A DNA stretch of 64,000 nt from Cytophagaceae bacterium (GCA_006969745.1 CP030886.1:3631234-3695233); one strand, 5' to 3'. Shown: positions 16,869 to 25,519, counted from the stretch's first letter. Numbers and translations are program-made. Notes: a model not told the origin generated them from the letters alone.

Positions 16869-18056
16869 ATGTCATTATATAGCATTCCAATTGAGGATAG
16901 TGAGAAAGAAGCCGAAAGAATCAAGGAGTTGGATAGTTACCAAATCCTTGACACACTACCTGAAAATAAATATGATGACATAACCAGGTTGGCATCATAT
17001 ATCTGCGGTACCGATGTTTCTCTAATCACCTTATTAGACTCTGAACGCAATTGGTATAAATCGATCAAGGGCGAAACAGGCTTAACCTCCAGAGAGATTC
17101 CGCGTGATATATCATTCTGCAAAGTCGCAATACAAGGAGATGGTCTATACGAGATAAAGGATACGCTAAAAGAAGACCAATGGAAGGACAATCCAATTGT
17201 TACAGAGCAAAATGTCAGGTATTATGCCGGCTACCCACTAGTAAGCCCAAATGGCTTTAAGCTCGGTACGCTGTGTGTGGTCGAGCGAAGACCGATGGCT
17301 CTAAATCAGTCTCAAAAAGAAGCCCTCCGAACCTTGGCGAATTCCGTTGTTTCCCATTTTGAACTCGATAAAAGCAGGGAGATTGTCCGAAAGAAGAACA
17401 AAGACTTGGCAGAAGTCAATGCCCGACTGTACCAATTTGCCAAAATGATTGCCCATGATCTTAAGAGCCCTTTGCAAAGCATAAAATCTCTTTATGAACT
17501 CATGCGGCATGATGAAGAAAATGCTCAGCAGTATAAAGAGAAGATGCTGGCTTATTTGGACCGTATGGGACAAATGATAGACGGTTTACTAGCCTTTTCT
17601 CGGAATAATCTAAAGTCACTAAAAAAAGAAGAAATAAGTACCGGCAACTTGATCAAGTCGCTCATGGAGAGGCTCAATGTGAGAGAAATCTCATTTACCG
17701 TGCCTGAAGATATGCCGACGCTTAAAACTGAGAGCGTCCTATTAGAAATAATATTTCAGAACCTTATATCAAATTCTATAAAGTATTGCAATTGCGAATT
17801 CACAACAATTGAAGTTGGTGTTTCAAGTCACGATCCACTCATCTTTTTCGTGAAGGACAATGGCCCTGGGATTTCTCCTGAAGTGGGTGATCGAATTTTC
17901 GATCCATTTGAAAGACTTGAAAATGCTGAATTCAAAGATGGAAATGGCATTGGGCTTTACACAGTAAGAACGATTTTAATGCAGAGAGGATGCGACATAT
18001 GGTTTGAATCCGAGCCGAATCAGGGAACTACATTCTTTTTTGAATGGAAGATATAA
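16869..18056 (+). CDS. GAF-domain histidine kinase
   Basis: A 395-residue soluble kinase. The N-terminal GAF domain (about residues 25-165) has the family's typical opening LDSYQILDTLPENKYDDITRLASYICGTDVSLITLLDSERNWYKS... and GYPLVSPNGFKLGTLCVV. The HisKA site is His196 in IAHDLKSPL, with N box FQNLISNSIKY, G1 KDNGPGIS and G2 GNGIGLYTV. No transmembrane segment is present, so it senses a cytoplasmic signal. It is followed 22 bases later by a stand-alone receiver, its likely partner. It heads the run of genes downstream of sigma-54-type promoter 2. Confidence 0.9.
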   Translation: MSLYSIPIEDSEKEAERIKELDSYQILDTLPENKYDDITRLASYICGTDVSLITLLDSERNWYKSIKGETGLTSREIPRDISFCKVAIQGDGLYEIKDTLKEDQWKDNPIVTEQNVRYYAGYPLVSPNGFKLGTLCVVERRPMALNQSQKEALRTLANSVVSHFELDKSREIVRKKNKDLAEVNARLYQFAKMIAHDLKSPLQSIKSLYELMRHDEENAQQYKEKMLAYLDRMGQMIDGLLAFSRNNLKSLKKEEISTGNLIKSLMERLNVREISFTVPEDMPTLKTESVLLEIIFQNLISNSIKYCNCEFTTIEVGVSSHDPLIFFVKDNGPGISPEVGDRIFDPFERLENAEFKDGNGIGLYTVRTILMQRGCDIWFESEPNQGTTFFFEWKI

Positions 18057-18078
18057 TCAACAATAACCAACCAACCAG

Positions 18079-18471
18079 ATGAAACTATTTACAATAGATG
18101 ATGACGAATTAATCCACAAGCTATACGGCCTGTATTTAAATGAGCTAATGAGTGGATATGAAATGGAATCCTTTTTTAATGGCTATGATGCCATTAAATA
18201 TTTTGAAGATTACCTCTCAGCAAACTTCAATTCCCCGGATCTTATTCTTCTTGACATAAATATGCCTATCATGGATGGGGTTGAGTTCTTAAAGGAATTT
18301 GAAAAAGTGGCTCCTTTGCTAAGTAAAGTCCCTTCCATATTCATCGTCACCTCCAGTCTCCAAGATGAGGATTATTTAAAAAGTCTCAACTACGTCACCG
18401 GGGTTTTCAACAAGCCTATCCTCAAGCACACACTGAAAGATATGATCTTCAATCAAATGCAGTATGACTAG
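18079..18471 (+). CDS. Single-domain response regulator (receiver only)
   Basis: A 130-residue CheY-like receiver. The acidic pocket is IDDDE (about 6-10), the phospho-acceptor is Asp59 in LILLDINMPIMDG, the switch Thr is in FIVTSS and the conserved Lys in FNKPI. With no output domain it probably acts by protein contact or in a phosphorelay between the kinases on either side. The last codons overlap the start of the next kinase by 8 bases, so translation is probably coupled. Confidence 0.92.
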   Translation: MKLFTIDDDELIHKLYGLYLNELMSGYEMESFFNGYDAIKYFEDYLSANFNSPDLILLDINMPIMDGVEFLKEFEKVAPLLSKVPSIFIVTSSLQDEDYLKSLNYVTGVFNKPILKHTLKDMIFNQMQYD

Positions 18472-20473
18472 TATCTACTATTTTTTTCGGGAGGCACTTG
18501 ACCATTCATACGATGATTGGCCTAAGCGACGTGTTTTGGCTAATGCCCTAGTGCTCTCCTTAATCTTTTTGTTCATCACCAGTATTTCCTTCTTCACTAT
18601 CGGATTTTCGATCGGTGGATTTATGGGCATTTTTGGAACACTGGGTGTTTTGCATGTTGCGCTCCAATTTAGAAGCAAGAAGAAGCTAATAAGCTCGGTC
18701 AACTTATTTGCTCTTTATTCAAATATCATGTTTTTGGTTGAGGTCATCTTCAGCGGTGGTATTTCCTCTCCAGCTCTCTATTGGTTAATGTGCGCGCCGT
18801 TTTTTGCCCTTATTTTTTCTGATTATGAAGTAAACAGGAACAGTGCTTTTTGGATTCTTTTGACGTTTGTAGAATTCGTCACACTCTTTGCCTTGGATTA
18901 TAGAATAGATTCAATCCCTATTCAATATAACATAGCGTGGCATGAAACACTGGTCTTAGTATTTGCAATCACATTTATGTGCTATTGCTCTGTTATCATA
19001 TTGTTTGATGTGCAGTCGAGGAAGTACCAGGCTTTCTTGAGAGACTTACCAAGCACTACTCTAATCGAAAGCATTCCCTCTGATAATGTTAGCCTTGAAG
19101 ACAACATGTCATTTAAAGAAGAATCAGGAAAGCTTCATCGGCAATTGGTATGGATCGCTATTGTGCTATTGCCACTTTTTCCGGACGTTCTATTTTTTGA
19201 GGATGATGGTTGGATGGCCCTCTTCGCTATACGAATAGGAATTGTATTGTACTATGTGCTCGTGCAATATGCTTACGTACTCGGTAAGATATCTCCACGA
19301 TTTTTGGCACATTCATGCCTAATTGTTTTGGTGCTCTTCCTCTCATATGCAACTGCTCAGGTATCACTCGAAAATGTACTGGTTTACAACCTAAACTATT
19401 CAGCGGTTTTTTTGATTTCCTCACTCTTTTTGCTTTGGAGATGGTATGATACATTGATAGTAGTTGCCGTAGCACTTTTATCATATGTATGCTTCACTTT
19501 TTTGAATGATCGATTGACAATTGAATACTTTATTGAGAAAGGTGGATTACTTCTGTTCTCTATTGGGTTTGCGGGAATTTGGCTTACCGATTTTCGTCAC
19601 AGGTTTTTTTTAAAAGAACAGAAATTCAAAAGAAGATTGCAAGAATCCAATAATACATTGTCAGACCAAAATGAGAAATTAAAAAAGCTCAACGTCAGAC
19701 TTAAGACATCAGAGAAAAAACAGAAAGAATCGTCCATGATTAAAGACAAATTCTTTTCTATTATTTCTCATGACCTGCGATCACCAATTGGTACAGTTAG
19801 CAGTTTTATTAAAATCCTGAATGATAAGTCCATAGATCTTGGAAAAGATAAAGAATCTGAGATTTTAGATAGGTTGGAAGAATCACTTCACAATGTAGAA
19901 TTGCTCATAGACAACCTCTTAAACTGGGCCAGGTCTCAAATGGGAACACTAAAACTGAGGTTTGAATTTTTTGATGTAAGAGAAATTTCAGAGCAGTGTG
20001 TACGCCTTTTTTCAGAAGATCTTAGAAGAAAAGAAATCGAAGTTTTAATTAATCAAGCGGGTTCAACGCGGGTCTATGGGGATAAGCGTACAATGGATTT
20101 TGTCATGCGGAACCTGCTCGCAAACGCAATCAAATTCAGCCACAAGGGAGGTAAAATACGCATTGAGTTTGAGCGTGAAGATAAATTCTTAAATGTGAAG
20201 GTTGTTGATGATGGTGTGGGGATGAGCCACCATGAGATCAATAATCTAATGAACCCCAATGTACATTTCACTAAGCCTGGTACTTCCAATGAAATGGGCA
20301 CAGGATTGGGTGTGCAATTGTGCATAGATTTTATCAAGAAAAACAACGGAAAATTGGTTGTCGAATCTAAGCCTCAGTGTGGAGCGAAATTCATCTTTCA
20401 CATACCTACTAACAGAAACTCGAAACCCGCTCTGAATCTAGATAAAAACATTTTCAACATAATTGATAATTAA
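18464..20473 (+). CDS. Polytopic membrane histidine kinase
   Basis: A 669-residue kinase. The N-terminal ~380 residues hold two hydrophobic blocks of about five to six helices each (roughly 25-185 and 225-375) separated by a charged cytoplasmic-like loop (KYQAFLRDLPSTTLIES to EESGKLHRQL), which looks like an internal duplication of a membrane sensor. A coiled coil then leads to HisKA with His436 in IISHDLRSPIG, N box RNLLANAIKFS, G1 DDGVGMS and G2 GTGLGVQLC. Such sensors often detect membrane or lipid-soluble signals. It overlaps the receiver gene by 8 bases. Confidence 0.87.
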   Translation: MTSIYYFFREALDHSYDDWPKRRVLANALVLSLIFLFITSISFFTIGFSIGGFMGIFGTLGVLHVALQFRSKKKLISSVNLFALYSNIMFLVEVIFSGGISSPALYWLMCAPFFALIFSDYEVNRNSAFWILLTFVEFVTLFALDYRIDSIPIQYNIAWHETLVLVFAITFMCYCSVIILFDVQSRKYQAFLRDLPSTTLIESIPSDNVSLEDNMSFKEESGKLHRQLVWIAIVLLPLFPDVLFFEDDGWMALFAIRIGIVLYYVLVQYAYVLGKISPRFLAHSCLIVLVLFLSYATAQVSLENVLVYNLNYSAVFLISSLFLLWRWYDTLIVVAVALLSYVCFTFLNDRLTIEYFIEKGGLLLFSIGFAGIWLTDFRHRFFLKEQKFKRRLQESNNTLSDQNEKLKKLNVRLKTSEKKQKESSMIKDKFFSIISHDLRSPIGTVSSFIKILNDKSIDLGKDKESEILDRLEESLHNVELLIDNLLNWARSQMGTLKLRFEFFDVREISEQCVRLFSEDLRRKEIEVLINQAGSTRVYGDKRTMDFVMRNLLANAIKFSHKGGKIRIEFEREDKFLNVKVVDDGVGMSHHEINNLMNPNVHFTKPGTSNEMGTGLGVQLCIDFIKKNNGKLVVESKPQCGAKFIFHIPTNRNSKPALNLDKNIFNIIDN

Positions 20474-20477
20474 GCAA

Positions 20478-21035
20478 ATGAGACAAATTGAATTGGCTCC
20501 TCCCATGAGTAATGAAGGAGGAGTGAAGGGAATGATTCAAAAAACAACAATAGACTTTAAAGGACAACAGTACTTCGATTACTTTTTCGATTGCTATGGA
20601 GAGAAGTTTGGCTTATCAGAGGAGTTGGACACCAAGACAATGGATATATTGATTTGGCTCTCATGGAAAGAAAATAATTTCCCGGCATTCAAGTTTTTCA
20701 TGGCAACATTTGGCGACACTCTCTCCAAAGAGAAGTACTCAACCTCCTTATGGCAAAATCGCATTGGCCATTTCTACTTAAAATACGGCGATATCGAGAA
20801 TGCAATAAGTCACTTCCTCATCGGTGTAAAAGAATTTCAGAATGTAGAATACGTGGGGATGATATATGCAGGACTCAGTATGGCTTATCATCGAAGCAAC
20901 AACCACACGCTAGCTGAAAAGTATTTTACAAAAGCCTCTTTAGTGGCCCGCAACCAAAGCAACATTGAATTAAACAGCTATATCATAAGACTTGGAAACC
21001 TACTGAACAAGGCAGGCGAATATGAAAATACCTAA
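20478..21035 (+). CDS. TPR-like helical protein in the sensory operon
   Basis: A 185-residue cytoplasmic protein with helical-repeat character. A repeat pair is visible around SLWQNRIGHFYLKYGDIENAISHFLIGVKEF and MIYAGLSMAYHRSNNHTLAEKYFTKASLVAR, with TPR-like spacing of small and aromatic residues. The N-terminal 90 residues are helical and unassigned. ATG at 20478 follows the kinase stop by 4 bases; an upstream in-frame TTG overlaps the kinase gene and is less likely. A scaffold or adaptor role with the kinases is inferred from position. Confidence 0.68.
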   Translation: MRQIELAPPMSNEGGVKGMIQKTTIDFKGQQYFDYFFDCYGEKFGLSEELDTKTMDILIWLSWKENNFPAFKFFMATFGDTLSKEKYSTSLWQNRIGHFYLKYGDIENAISHFLIGVKEFQNVEYVGMIYAGLSMAYHRSNNHTLAEKYFTKASLVARNQSNIELNSYIIRLGNLLNKAGEYENT

Positions 21036-21204
21036 GTGGATTTATATCTGGTTACTGCTAGGTTCAGTTCTGGGTATTGTCATTGGGTTATTGAATCAAA
21101 ATCTCATTTTAGGATTTGGTTTTGGTCTTGCTATTGGACTTAGCGTAGCACTTATGATCAATGATTATTTAGAGAATGGGAGAAAAGGTAGTTCAAATGA
21201 CTGA
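21022..21204 (+). CDS. Small two-helix membrane protein
   Basis: 60 residues with two hydrophobic segments (about 8-25 and 28-48) joined by a short polar turn and a charged tail ENGRKGSSND. The start overlaps the TPR gene's end by 14 bases, which supports real translation. I recognise no family. The Gly-rich helices (VLGIVIGLL, GFGFGLAIGL) resemble small glycine-zipper membrane proteins. Confidence 0.6.
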   Translation: MKIPKWIYIWLLLGSVLGIVIGLLNQNLILGFGFGLAIGLSVALMINDYLENGRKGSSND

Positions 21205-21251
21205 GCAAGCAATACCACCACATTATCATTATTAGTATTAAAAAAGAAGAT

Positions 21252-21608
21252 ATGTCTGTTGAATTAATAACATATAACGGGAAAAAAATTGTTTTTGGTG
21301 ATTACTCAGAATGCAACACCAAAGAAAAGATGATTGAAAAGCTATACGAGGTAGAGAAGCTGATGAATAATCAACATGGTTCAGTTTTATATCTAGCCGA
21401 TCTCACGAATACACATGGGAGCCGAGAGTTTATGAAGGCAGCTAAAGAAGTTGCAAATAGGACTTTCAATCACAAAGTAGAAAAAGCCGCCTTGTTAGGC
21501 ATTGTAGGCATAAAAAAGGTTTTACTTAATGGTTTTAATGCGGTTTCCAAATACAAATTTGAACCATTTGATACCAAAGAGATGGCCCTGGAATTCCTCA
21601 CCAAATAA
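21252..21608 (+). CDS. SpoIIAA/STAS-like protein
   Basis: A 118-residue cytoplasmic protein with alternating strand/helix pattern. NNQHGSVLYLADLTNTHGSREFMKAAKEVANRTFNHKVEKAALLGI and the C-terminal PFDTKEMALEFLTK resemble the STAS/SpoIIAA-like (UstC/CRAL-TRIO-like) domain often found in Bacteroidota signalling clusters. STAS-like domains bind partners or small hydrophobic ligands. No phosphorylatable Ser in the classic anti-anti-sigma position could be confirmed. It lies between the sensory genes and the FadL-like channel gene. Confidence 0.58.
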   Translation: MSVELITYNGKKIVFGDYSECNTKEKMIEKLYEVEKLMNNQHGSVLYLADLTNTHGSREFMKAAKEVANRTFNHKVEKAALLGIVGIKKVLLNGFNAVSKYKFEPFDTKEMALEFLTK

Positions 21609-21652
21609 CAAATTTTTAAAACGAATTAATTACAAACTGAAAATAAACTTAC

Positions 21653-22933
21653 ATGAATCGATTCTTACTTTCTTGCTTTACAGCAGTAGCGATATTAGCT
21701 GGTGCCAATGCTCAGACTGGACACGTTTTGAATGGTGCAGGAGCTCGCAGCATCGGAATGGCTGGGGTGGGTACAGCATATAGCGCTAATCCGACTGCCG
21801 CACTGCAATGGAGCCCAGCCAGTATAACACAAATTCCAACATCAATCGAATTCAGCACTTCATTAATTGCATTGAAAACAAATAATTATTCAGAGCTGGA
21901 TCTTTTTTACTTGGACCCAAGTGTACCTCAAGGAACGATTCTGAGCGGCATACTTAATGACGAAACAAAGAATACCTTACTTCCAACATTCTCTTTCATT
22001 TATAACCCAAAGAGTGAGTGGAGCTTCGGCCTTACCGCCGCAGGAATCGGAGGGTTTGGAGTAGACTATCCTCAAACGCCTTCAAGTCCGCTTTCACTAC
22101 TATTTGGCGATATATTTTCGAGTTACAAACTGTTTCAATTTTCAATGACGGCAGCCTATCAGCTGACTAACAAGCTTGCCTTGGCTATATCTCCTACATT
22201 GAATATTGCCTCCTTGGAGTTAGGTCCGATCGTCACGGCAACACCATTTGTAGGCGTGGCAGGCATTCTGTTTCCAAATCAAGATGAAGCGAAGGCACTT
22301 GGATATGGATTGCATCTAGGATTGACCTATGCGGTGAATGAATCGTTAAGTATTGGTTTGTTGTATAAAAGCCGTCAAACGTTTGAGGATTTTGAATACG
22401 ATGAATTAAATGGCGCAGGTAATGCTTCACGTACATCACTAGATTATCCAATGATTCTTGCGGCTGGCGTTTCATACAAAGGAATAGATAAGATGTCTCT
22501 TGCATTGGACTTCAGGTTTGTTGACTTTTCTTCTACAGATGGATTCAAAGAGACCAACTTTGATTCTGACTTTTCAGTAAGAGGTTTTGGGTGGGATAAT
22601 TCCTATTTCGTTGGGCTTGGTATCGAGCGAACGATCTCAGATTCCTTCACAGTTAGAGGCGGATATTCATACAATACAAACCCAGTCCAGGATGAGATTT
22701 CATTTTTCAGTACCATAGCACCAGCCACTGTTCAGCATGCGATTGGTATTGGAGCCAGTTATACCTGCTCAGACAAAATCGACCTGAGTGTTGGTTACCA
22801 TCATGGATTTGAAAATGAAAGCAACGGACCTGTAATTCTACCTACATCTGATGGTGGACAGGCGGTTCCATCCATTACCCGTTCTACACTTGCGACAGAA
22901 GTATTTTCATTAGATATCACTTTCAAACTTTGA
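21653..22933 (+). CDS. FadL/OmpP1/TodX-type outer-membrane transporter
   Basis: A 426-residue beta-barrel with a signal peptide (to about Ala20). The mature N-terminus GHVLNGAGARSIGMAGVGTAYSANPTAALQWSPA carries the plug/hatch signature of the FadL family, and the protein ends in an aromatic-terminated strand (VFSLDITFKL). FadL-type channels let hydrophobic compounds such as long-chain fatty acids or aromatics pass the outer membrane by lateral diffusion. Its place after sensory genes and before an amidohydrolase and a HabB-like enzyme suggests uptake of a compound that the operon senses or degrades. The substrate is not readable from sequence. Confidence 0.87.
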   Translation: MNRFLLSCFTAVAILAGANAQTGHVLNGAGARSIGMAGVGTAYSANPTAALQWSPASITQIPTSIEFSTSLIALKTNNYSELDLFYLDPSVPQGTILSGILNDETKNTLLPTFSFIYNPKSEWSFGLTAAGIGGFGVDYPQTPSSPLSLLFGDIFSSYKLFQFSMTAAYQLTNKLALAISPTLNIASLELGPIVTATPFVGVAGILFPNQDEAKALGYGLHLGLTYAVNESLSIGLLYKSRQTFEDFEYDELNGAGNASRTSLDYPMILAAGVSYKGIDKMSLALDFRFVDFSSTDGFKETNFDSDFSVRGFGWDNSYFVGLGIERTISDSFTVRGGYSYNTNPVQDEISFFSTIAPATVQHAIGIGASYTCSDKIDLSVGYHHGFENESNGPVILPTSDGGQAVPSITRSTLATEVFSLDITFKL

Positions 22934-22943
22934 AGTTATTTGA

Positions 22944-23399
22944 ATGAGCAATGGCATCATAAATGTTGCACCGCAACAGAACAAGGTGAGCCCGTCACAA
23001 GAAAAAGAAATAGCATACCTAAAAAAGATTCTTAAAATAATTGACAAACACGAAGTAGAAGGGGAATCTTTGAATAGCATAAATATATGGATCGATATGA
23101 TCAATCATAGCTCAGGTTCAGAATTGGAATCCAATCTTCAAAACGGGATTGAACAAATCAAATTTATAATTGAGAAAAGATTCCGATTCGTTCTAATCAA
23201 AAAGAAAAGAATCATGCTTTTAAAAAGATTCATTTTGACCTTTATTGCTTCAAGTATCCTGGCTATCGTTCACTGGAAATGGGGGAGTATCTTTTTATTG
23301 TTGTTGGTCAAACCTTTAGTGATAGTCCTGTTTGTTACCTGTTTGGAGTGGGTAGAAAAAAAACCAATGAAACTGTTGCAGCTGGCAAGTATTAGATGA
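22944..23399 (+). CDS. Hypothetical two-helix membrane protein
   Basis: 151 residues: a polar helical N-terminus (KEIAYLKKILKIIDKHEVEGESLNSINIWIDMINHSSG) and two C-terminal hydrophobic segments (about 97-113 and 116-132). I recognise no family. It follows the FadL gene by 10 bases and precedes the amidohydrolase by 22, so it is in the same run. The N-terminal region with regularly spaced Ile/Leu could be a cytoplasmic coiled coil. Confidence 0.6.
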   Translation: MSNGIINVAPQQNKVSPSQEKEIAYLKKILKIIDKHEVEGESLNSINIWIDMINHSSGSELESNLQNGIEQIKFIIEKRFRFVLIKKKRIMLLKRFILTFIASSILAIVHWKWGSIFLLLLVKPLVIVLFVTCLEWVEKKPMKLLQLASIR

Positions 23400-23421
23400 A
23401 AAGAAAAGATAAAATATTGCT

Positions 23422-24726
23422 ATGATTAGAGTAGGCGTGATAAAAAAATCCAAAAAATCTTCAGATCAATTTGGCGTAAGATTTCTAGTTAATTTAATCC
23501 TTTTCACTAGCAGCTTGGTAGTTGCCGCCCAATCGACAATTCTAAAGAATGTAAATATTGTTGATGTGATCGGTGGAGATATAATTACCAACCAATCTAT
23601 TGAAATAGAGGATGGAGTTATTGTCAATATCCAAAGTGGACTTCCTGAATCGCTTGACGGTGATAGCGTAATTGATTTGTCTGGGAAATACATAATTCCG
23701 GGATTAATCGATAGCCATACGCACATCGAGCATAGTGCTTATTGGAATCCAGCTAGGAAGTATAATCCTCCCAGAGATAATTTGGTTGAACTTCTAGAAC
23801 ATGCGCTGTATGGAGGCATTACCACCATAAGAGAGATGGCATCAGATGTAAGAGTAGTTAGTGAGCTAAGCCGAGCAGCCAAGCTGGGTGTTATCAACTC
23901 TCCGGACATCCAGTTTTCTTCTCTATTTGCAGGGCCTGACTTCTTTGAAGACCCGAGAGCAGCAGCTGCCACTAGTGGTGAAGTGCCGGGAAATGTTTCA
24001 TGGTTTAAGTCAATTACTGATAGCACGGATATTTCTTCAGCAGTGATTGAGGCCAAAGGAAATGGGAGCTCCGGTATCAAATTATATGCTTTTCTAAAAC
24101 CATCTTTGGTCGCCAAAATTAGCGCAGAAGCCAGGAAGAGAAATTTAAAGGTTTGGGCGCATGGCAATACCCAGGAAAGCAATTCTTATGAGTTGGTCGA
24201 GAGTGGAGTTAATTCACTTTCACATTCTACACTCTTGCTGGGTATGCGACCCGACGAAATGATGAGCTATCCGACAGTTGACAGCACTCTACAAATTTTG
24301 TTTCGCAAAATGAAAGAGAATGAGGTCGTGTTGGATCCTACTCAATTTATTTATGAAAATGTAGAACGCTTAAATACAATGTCAGACGCCGGGAGTCAGG
24401 TTATCGCCAAAGCGCATCAATCAGGAGTTATGATTACAGCGGGGACAGATACCATTAGTGCGTACCGAGAAGAGCCCTTCCCTTTCATTCATGAAGAGAT
24501 AGCGCTCTATGTAGAAAAATCCAATTTACCAATAATCGATGCGATTAGATCAGCCACCATTAATAATGCTATCGCACTCGGCTTGGATGATCAAATTGGT
24601 TCTATTGATGTCAATAAAAAAGCCAACCTCGTGGTTTTGAATGAAAACCCTCTTGAAAACATTCAGCATACCAAGAGCATATTCATGGTTGTCAAAGAGG
24701 GAGTCGTTTTTAAGCGCAAACTTTAA
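23422..24726 (+). CDS. Amidohydrolase-superfamily protein, exported
   Basis: A 434-residue metal-dependent hydrolase of the imidazolonepropionase/dipeptidase-like branch. After a long n-region signal/anchor (hydrophobic about 20-36), the catalytic landmarks are PGLIDSHTHIEH (His99, His101), GIKLY with the bridging Lys, KVWAHGN, NSLSHST and TAGTDT with the metal Asp. All metal ligands appear present, so it is probably active on an amide or cyclic amide in the periplasm. It is the only clear enzyme in the sensory/FadL operon besides the HabB-like protein. Its exact substrate is unknown. Confidence 0.86.
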   Translation: MIRVGVIKKSKKSSDQFGVRFLVNLILFTSSLVVAAQSTILKNVNIVDVIGGDIITNQSIEIEDGVIVNIQSGLPESLDGDSVIDLSGKYIIPGLIDSHTHIEHSAYWNPARKYNPPRDNLVELLEHALYGGITTIREMASDVRVVSELSRAAKLGVINSPDIQFSSLFAGPDFFEDPRAAAATSGEVPGNVSWFKSITDSTDISSAVIEAKGNGSSGIKLYAFLKPSLVAKISAEARKRNLKVWAHGNTQESNSYELVESGVNSLSHSTLLLGMRPDEMMSYPTVDSTLQILFRKMKENEVVLDPTQFIYENVERLNTMSDAGSQVIAKAHQSGVMITAGTDTISAYREEPFPFIHEEIALYVEKSNLPIIDAIRSATINNAIALGLDDQIGSIDVNKKANLVVLNENPLENIQHTKSIFMVVKEGVVFKRKL

Positions 24727-24777
24727 TAATCAGGTATAGAGTAAATCCTCATACTTAAATAGAGAGAATAATCATAA

Positions 24778-25248
24778 ATGATGGAAAATAGAGTCAGTTC
24801 GCGAATCAGTGAAATTGTAGTTAGAGCAGCAGGGATTTTGTTCCTGCTTGGGTTACTCACAGGAATTTATGTAACAATGATAGCCACTGGAAAAATTAGC
24901 GGCAGTATTGAAGCAAGCCTGGCTGCTCACCTCAACGGGATCATAGGTTCAATGATAATACTAAGTCTGTTGCTCATTTTACAATATATAAAGTATGGTG
25001 GCAGCTACAAAATGATCATGGTTATGCTGTTTATCATTTCCAATTATTTCAATTGGATAATTACACTTATCAAATCACTCCTACAAGTAGATGGTATACA
25101 AATTATTGACAATTCACTTTCTAACAATATCATCCATATAGCCCTAGTCATTTTTGTTGTCATTCCTTCGCTAACTGGCGCTACAATGTGGGTTATTGGT
25201 ACAAGGTCACGTGTGATAGCAGGAAATACTGATACGCACGCCGCATAA
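24778..25248 (+). CDS. Hydroxylaminobenzene mutase (HabA/HabB)-like 4-TM protein
   Basis: 156 residues with four transmembrane helices. The text LFLLGLLTG, SLAAHLNGIIGSMIILSLLLI, and NYFNWIITLIKS resemble HabA/HabB and styrene-oxide-isomerase-type membrane isomerases, which keep an AHLNG-like helix and a YxNW-like helix. Those enzymes rearrange hydroxylaminobenzene or epoxides. If correct, with FadL and an amidohydrolase upstream, it would fit aromatic compound processing. The similarity is recalled from motifs, not aligned, so a generic membrane protein is the fallback. It is the last gene of the run. Confidence 0.48.
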   Translation: MMENRVSSRISEIVVRAAGILFLLGLLTGIYVTMIATGKISGSIEASLAAHLNGIIGSMIILSLLLILQYIKYGGSYKMIMVMLFIISNYFNWIITLIKSLLQVDGIQIIDNSLSNNIIHIALVIFVVIPSLTGATMWVIGTRSRVIAGNTDTHAA

Positions 25249-25262
25249 TATAGAAACTTCTC

Positions 25263-25286
25263 AAAGTCGGGGTAGCAGGATTCGAA
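25263..25286 (-). repeat. Duplicated 3' end of tRNA-Pro (tRNA remnant)
   Basis: AAAGTCGGGGTAG-C-AGGATTCGAA repeats, with one mismatch, the last ~20 bases of the tRNA-Pro gene (25395 onward) plus three flanking bases. The sequence 5' of it on the minus strand no longer folds as a tRNA. It could be a fossil attachment site or a tRNA-derived repeat; no integrase is nearby. Confidence 0.7.
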
Positions 25287-25353
25287 TGCGAACGGATAGA
25301 TACGCACGGCCAGTGCTATGACCTTCGTAGGTTCCTGTTTAGTCCAAATCAAA

Positions 25354-25387
25354 TAAAAAAGCCTCCATACTCATCATATGAAGGCTT
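25354..25387 (-). terminator. Intrinsic terminator of tRNA-Pro
   Basis: On the minus strand AAGCCTTCATA pairs with TATGGAGGCTT (one bulged mismatch) and is followed by TTTTTATTT. It lies 7 bases after the tRNA 3' end. Confidence 0.75.
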
Positions 25388-25394
25388 CCTAAAG

Positions 25395-25470
25395 TCGGGG
25401 TAGTAGGATTCGAACCTACGACCCCCTGCTCCCAAAGCAGGTACGCTAACCGGACTGCGCTATACCCCGA
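25395..25470 (-). tRNA. tRNA-Pro (anticodon TGG)
   Basis: A 76-base cloverleaf on the minus strand: acceptor TCGGGGT/ACCCCGA (7 bp), D arm, anticodon stem-loop CTGCTTTGGGAGCAG with TGG, T arm CGTAGGTTCGAATCCTACT-like. No encoded CCA. A TACATTTG promoter element lies 50 bases upstream and a terminator follows. Confidence 0.95.
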
Positions 25471-25519
25471 TAAAACAAAAAAAACCATTATTCAGAACTA
25501 CGTCCCTCAAAATGGAACG

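Noticed and set aside
20463..20477. TTG start for the TPR protein
   Set aside because: It would overlap the kinase stop by 11 bases; the ATG at 20478 gives a clean 4-base gap.
25263..25470. Integrated element with att sites at tRNA-Pro
   Set aside because: Only about 110 bp lie between the tRNA and its 3' copy and no integrase or mobility gene is present; at most a fossil.
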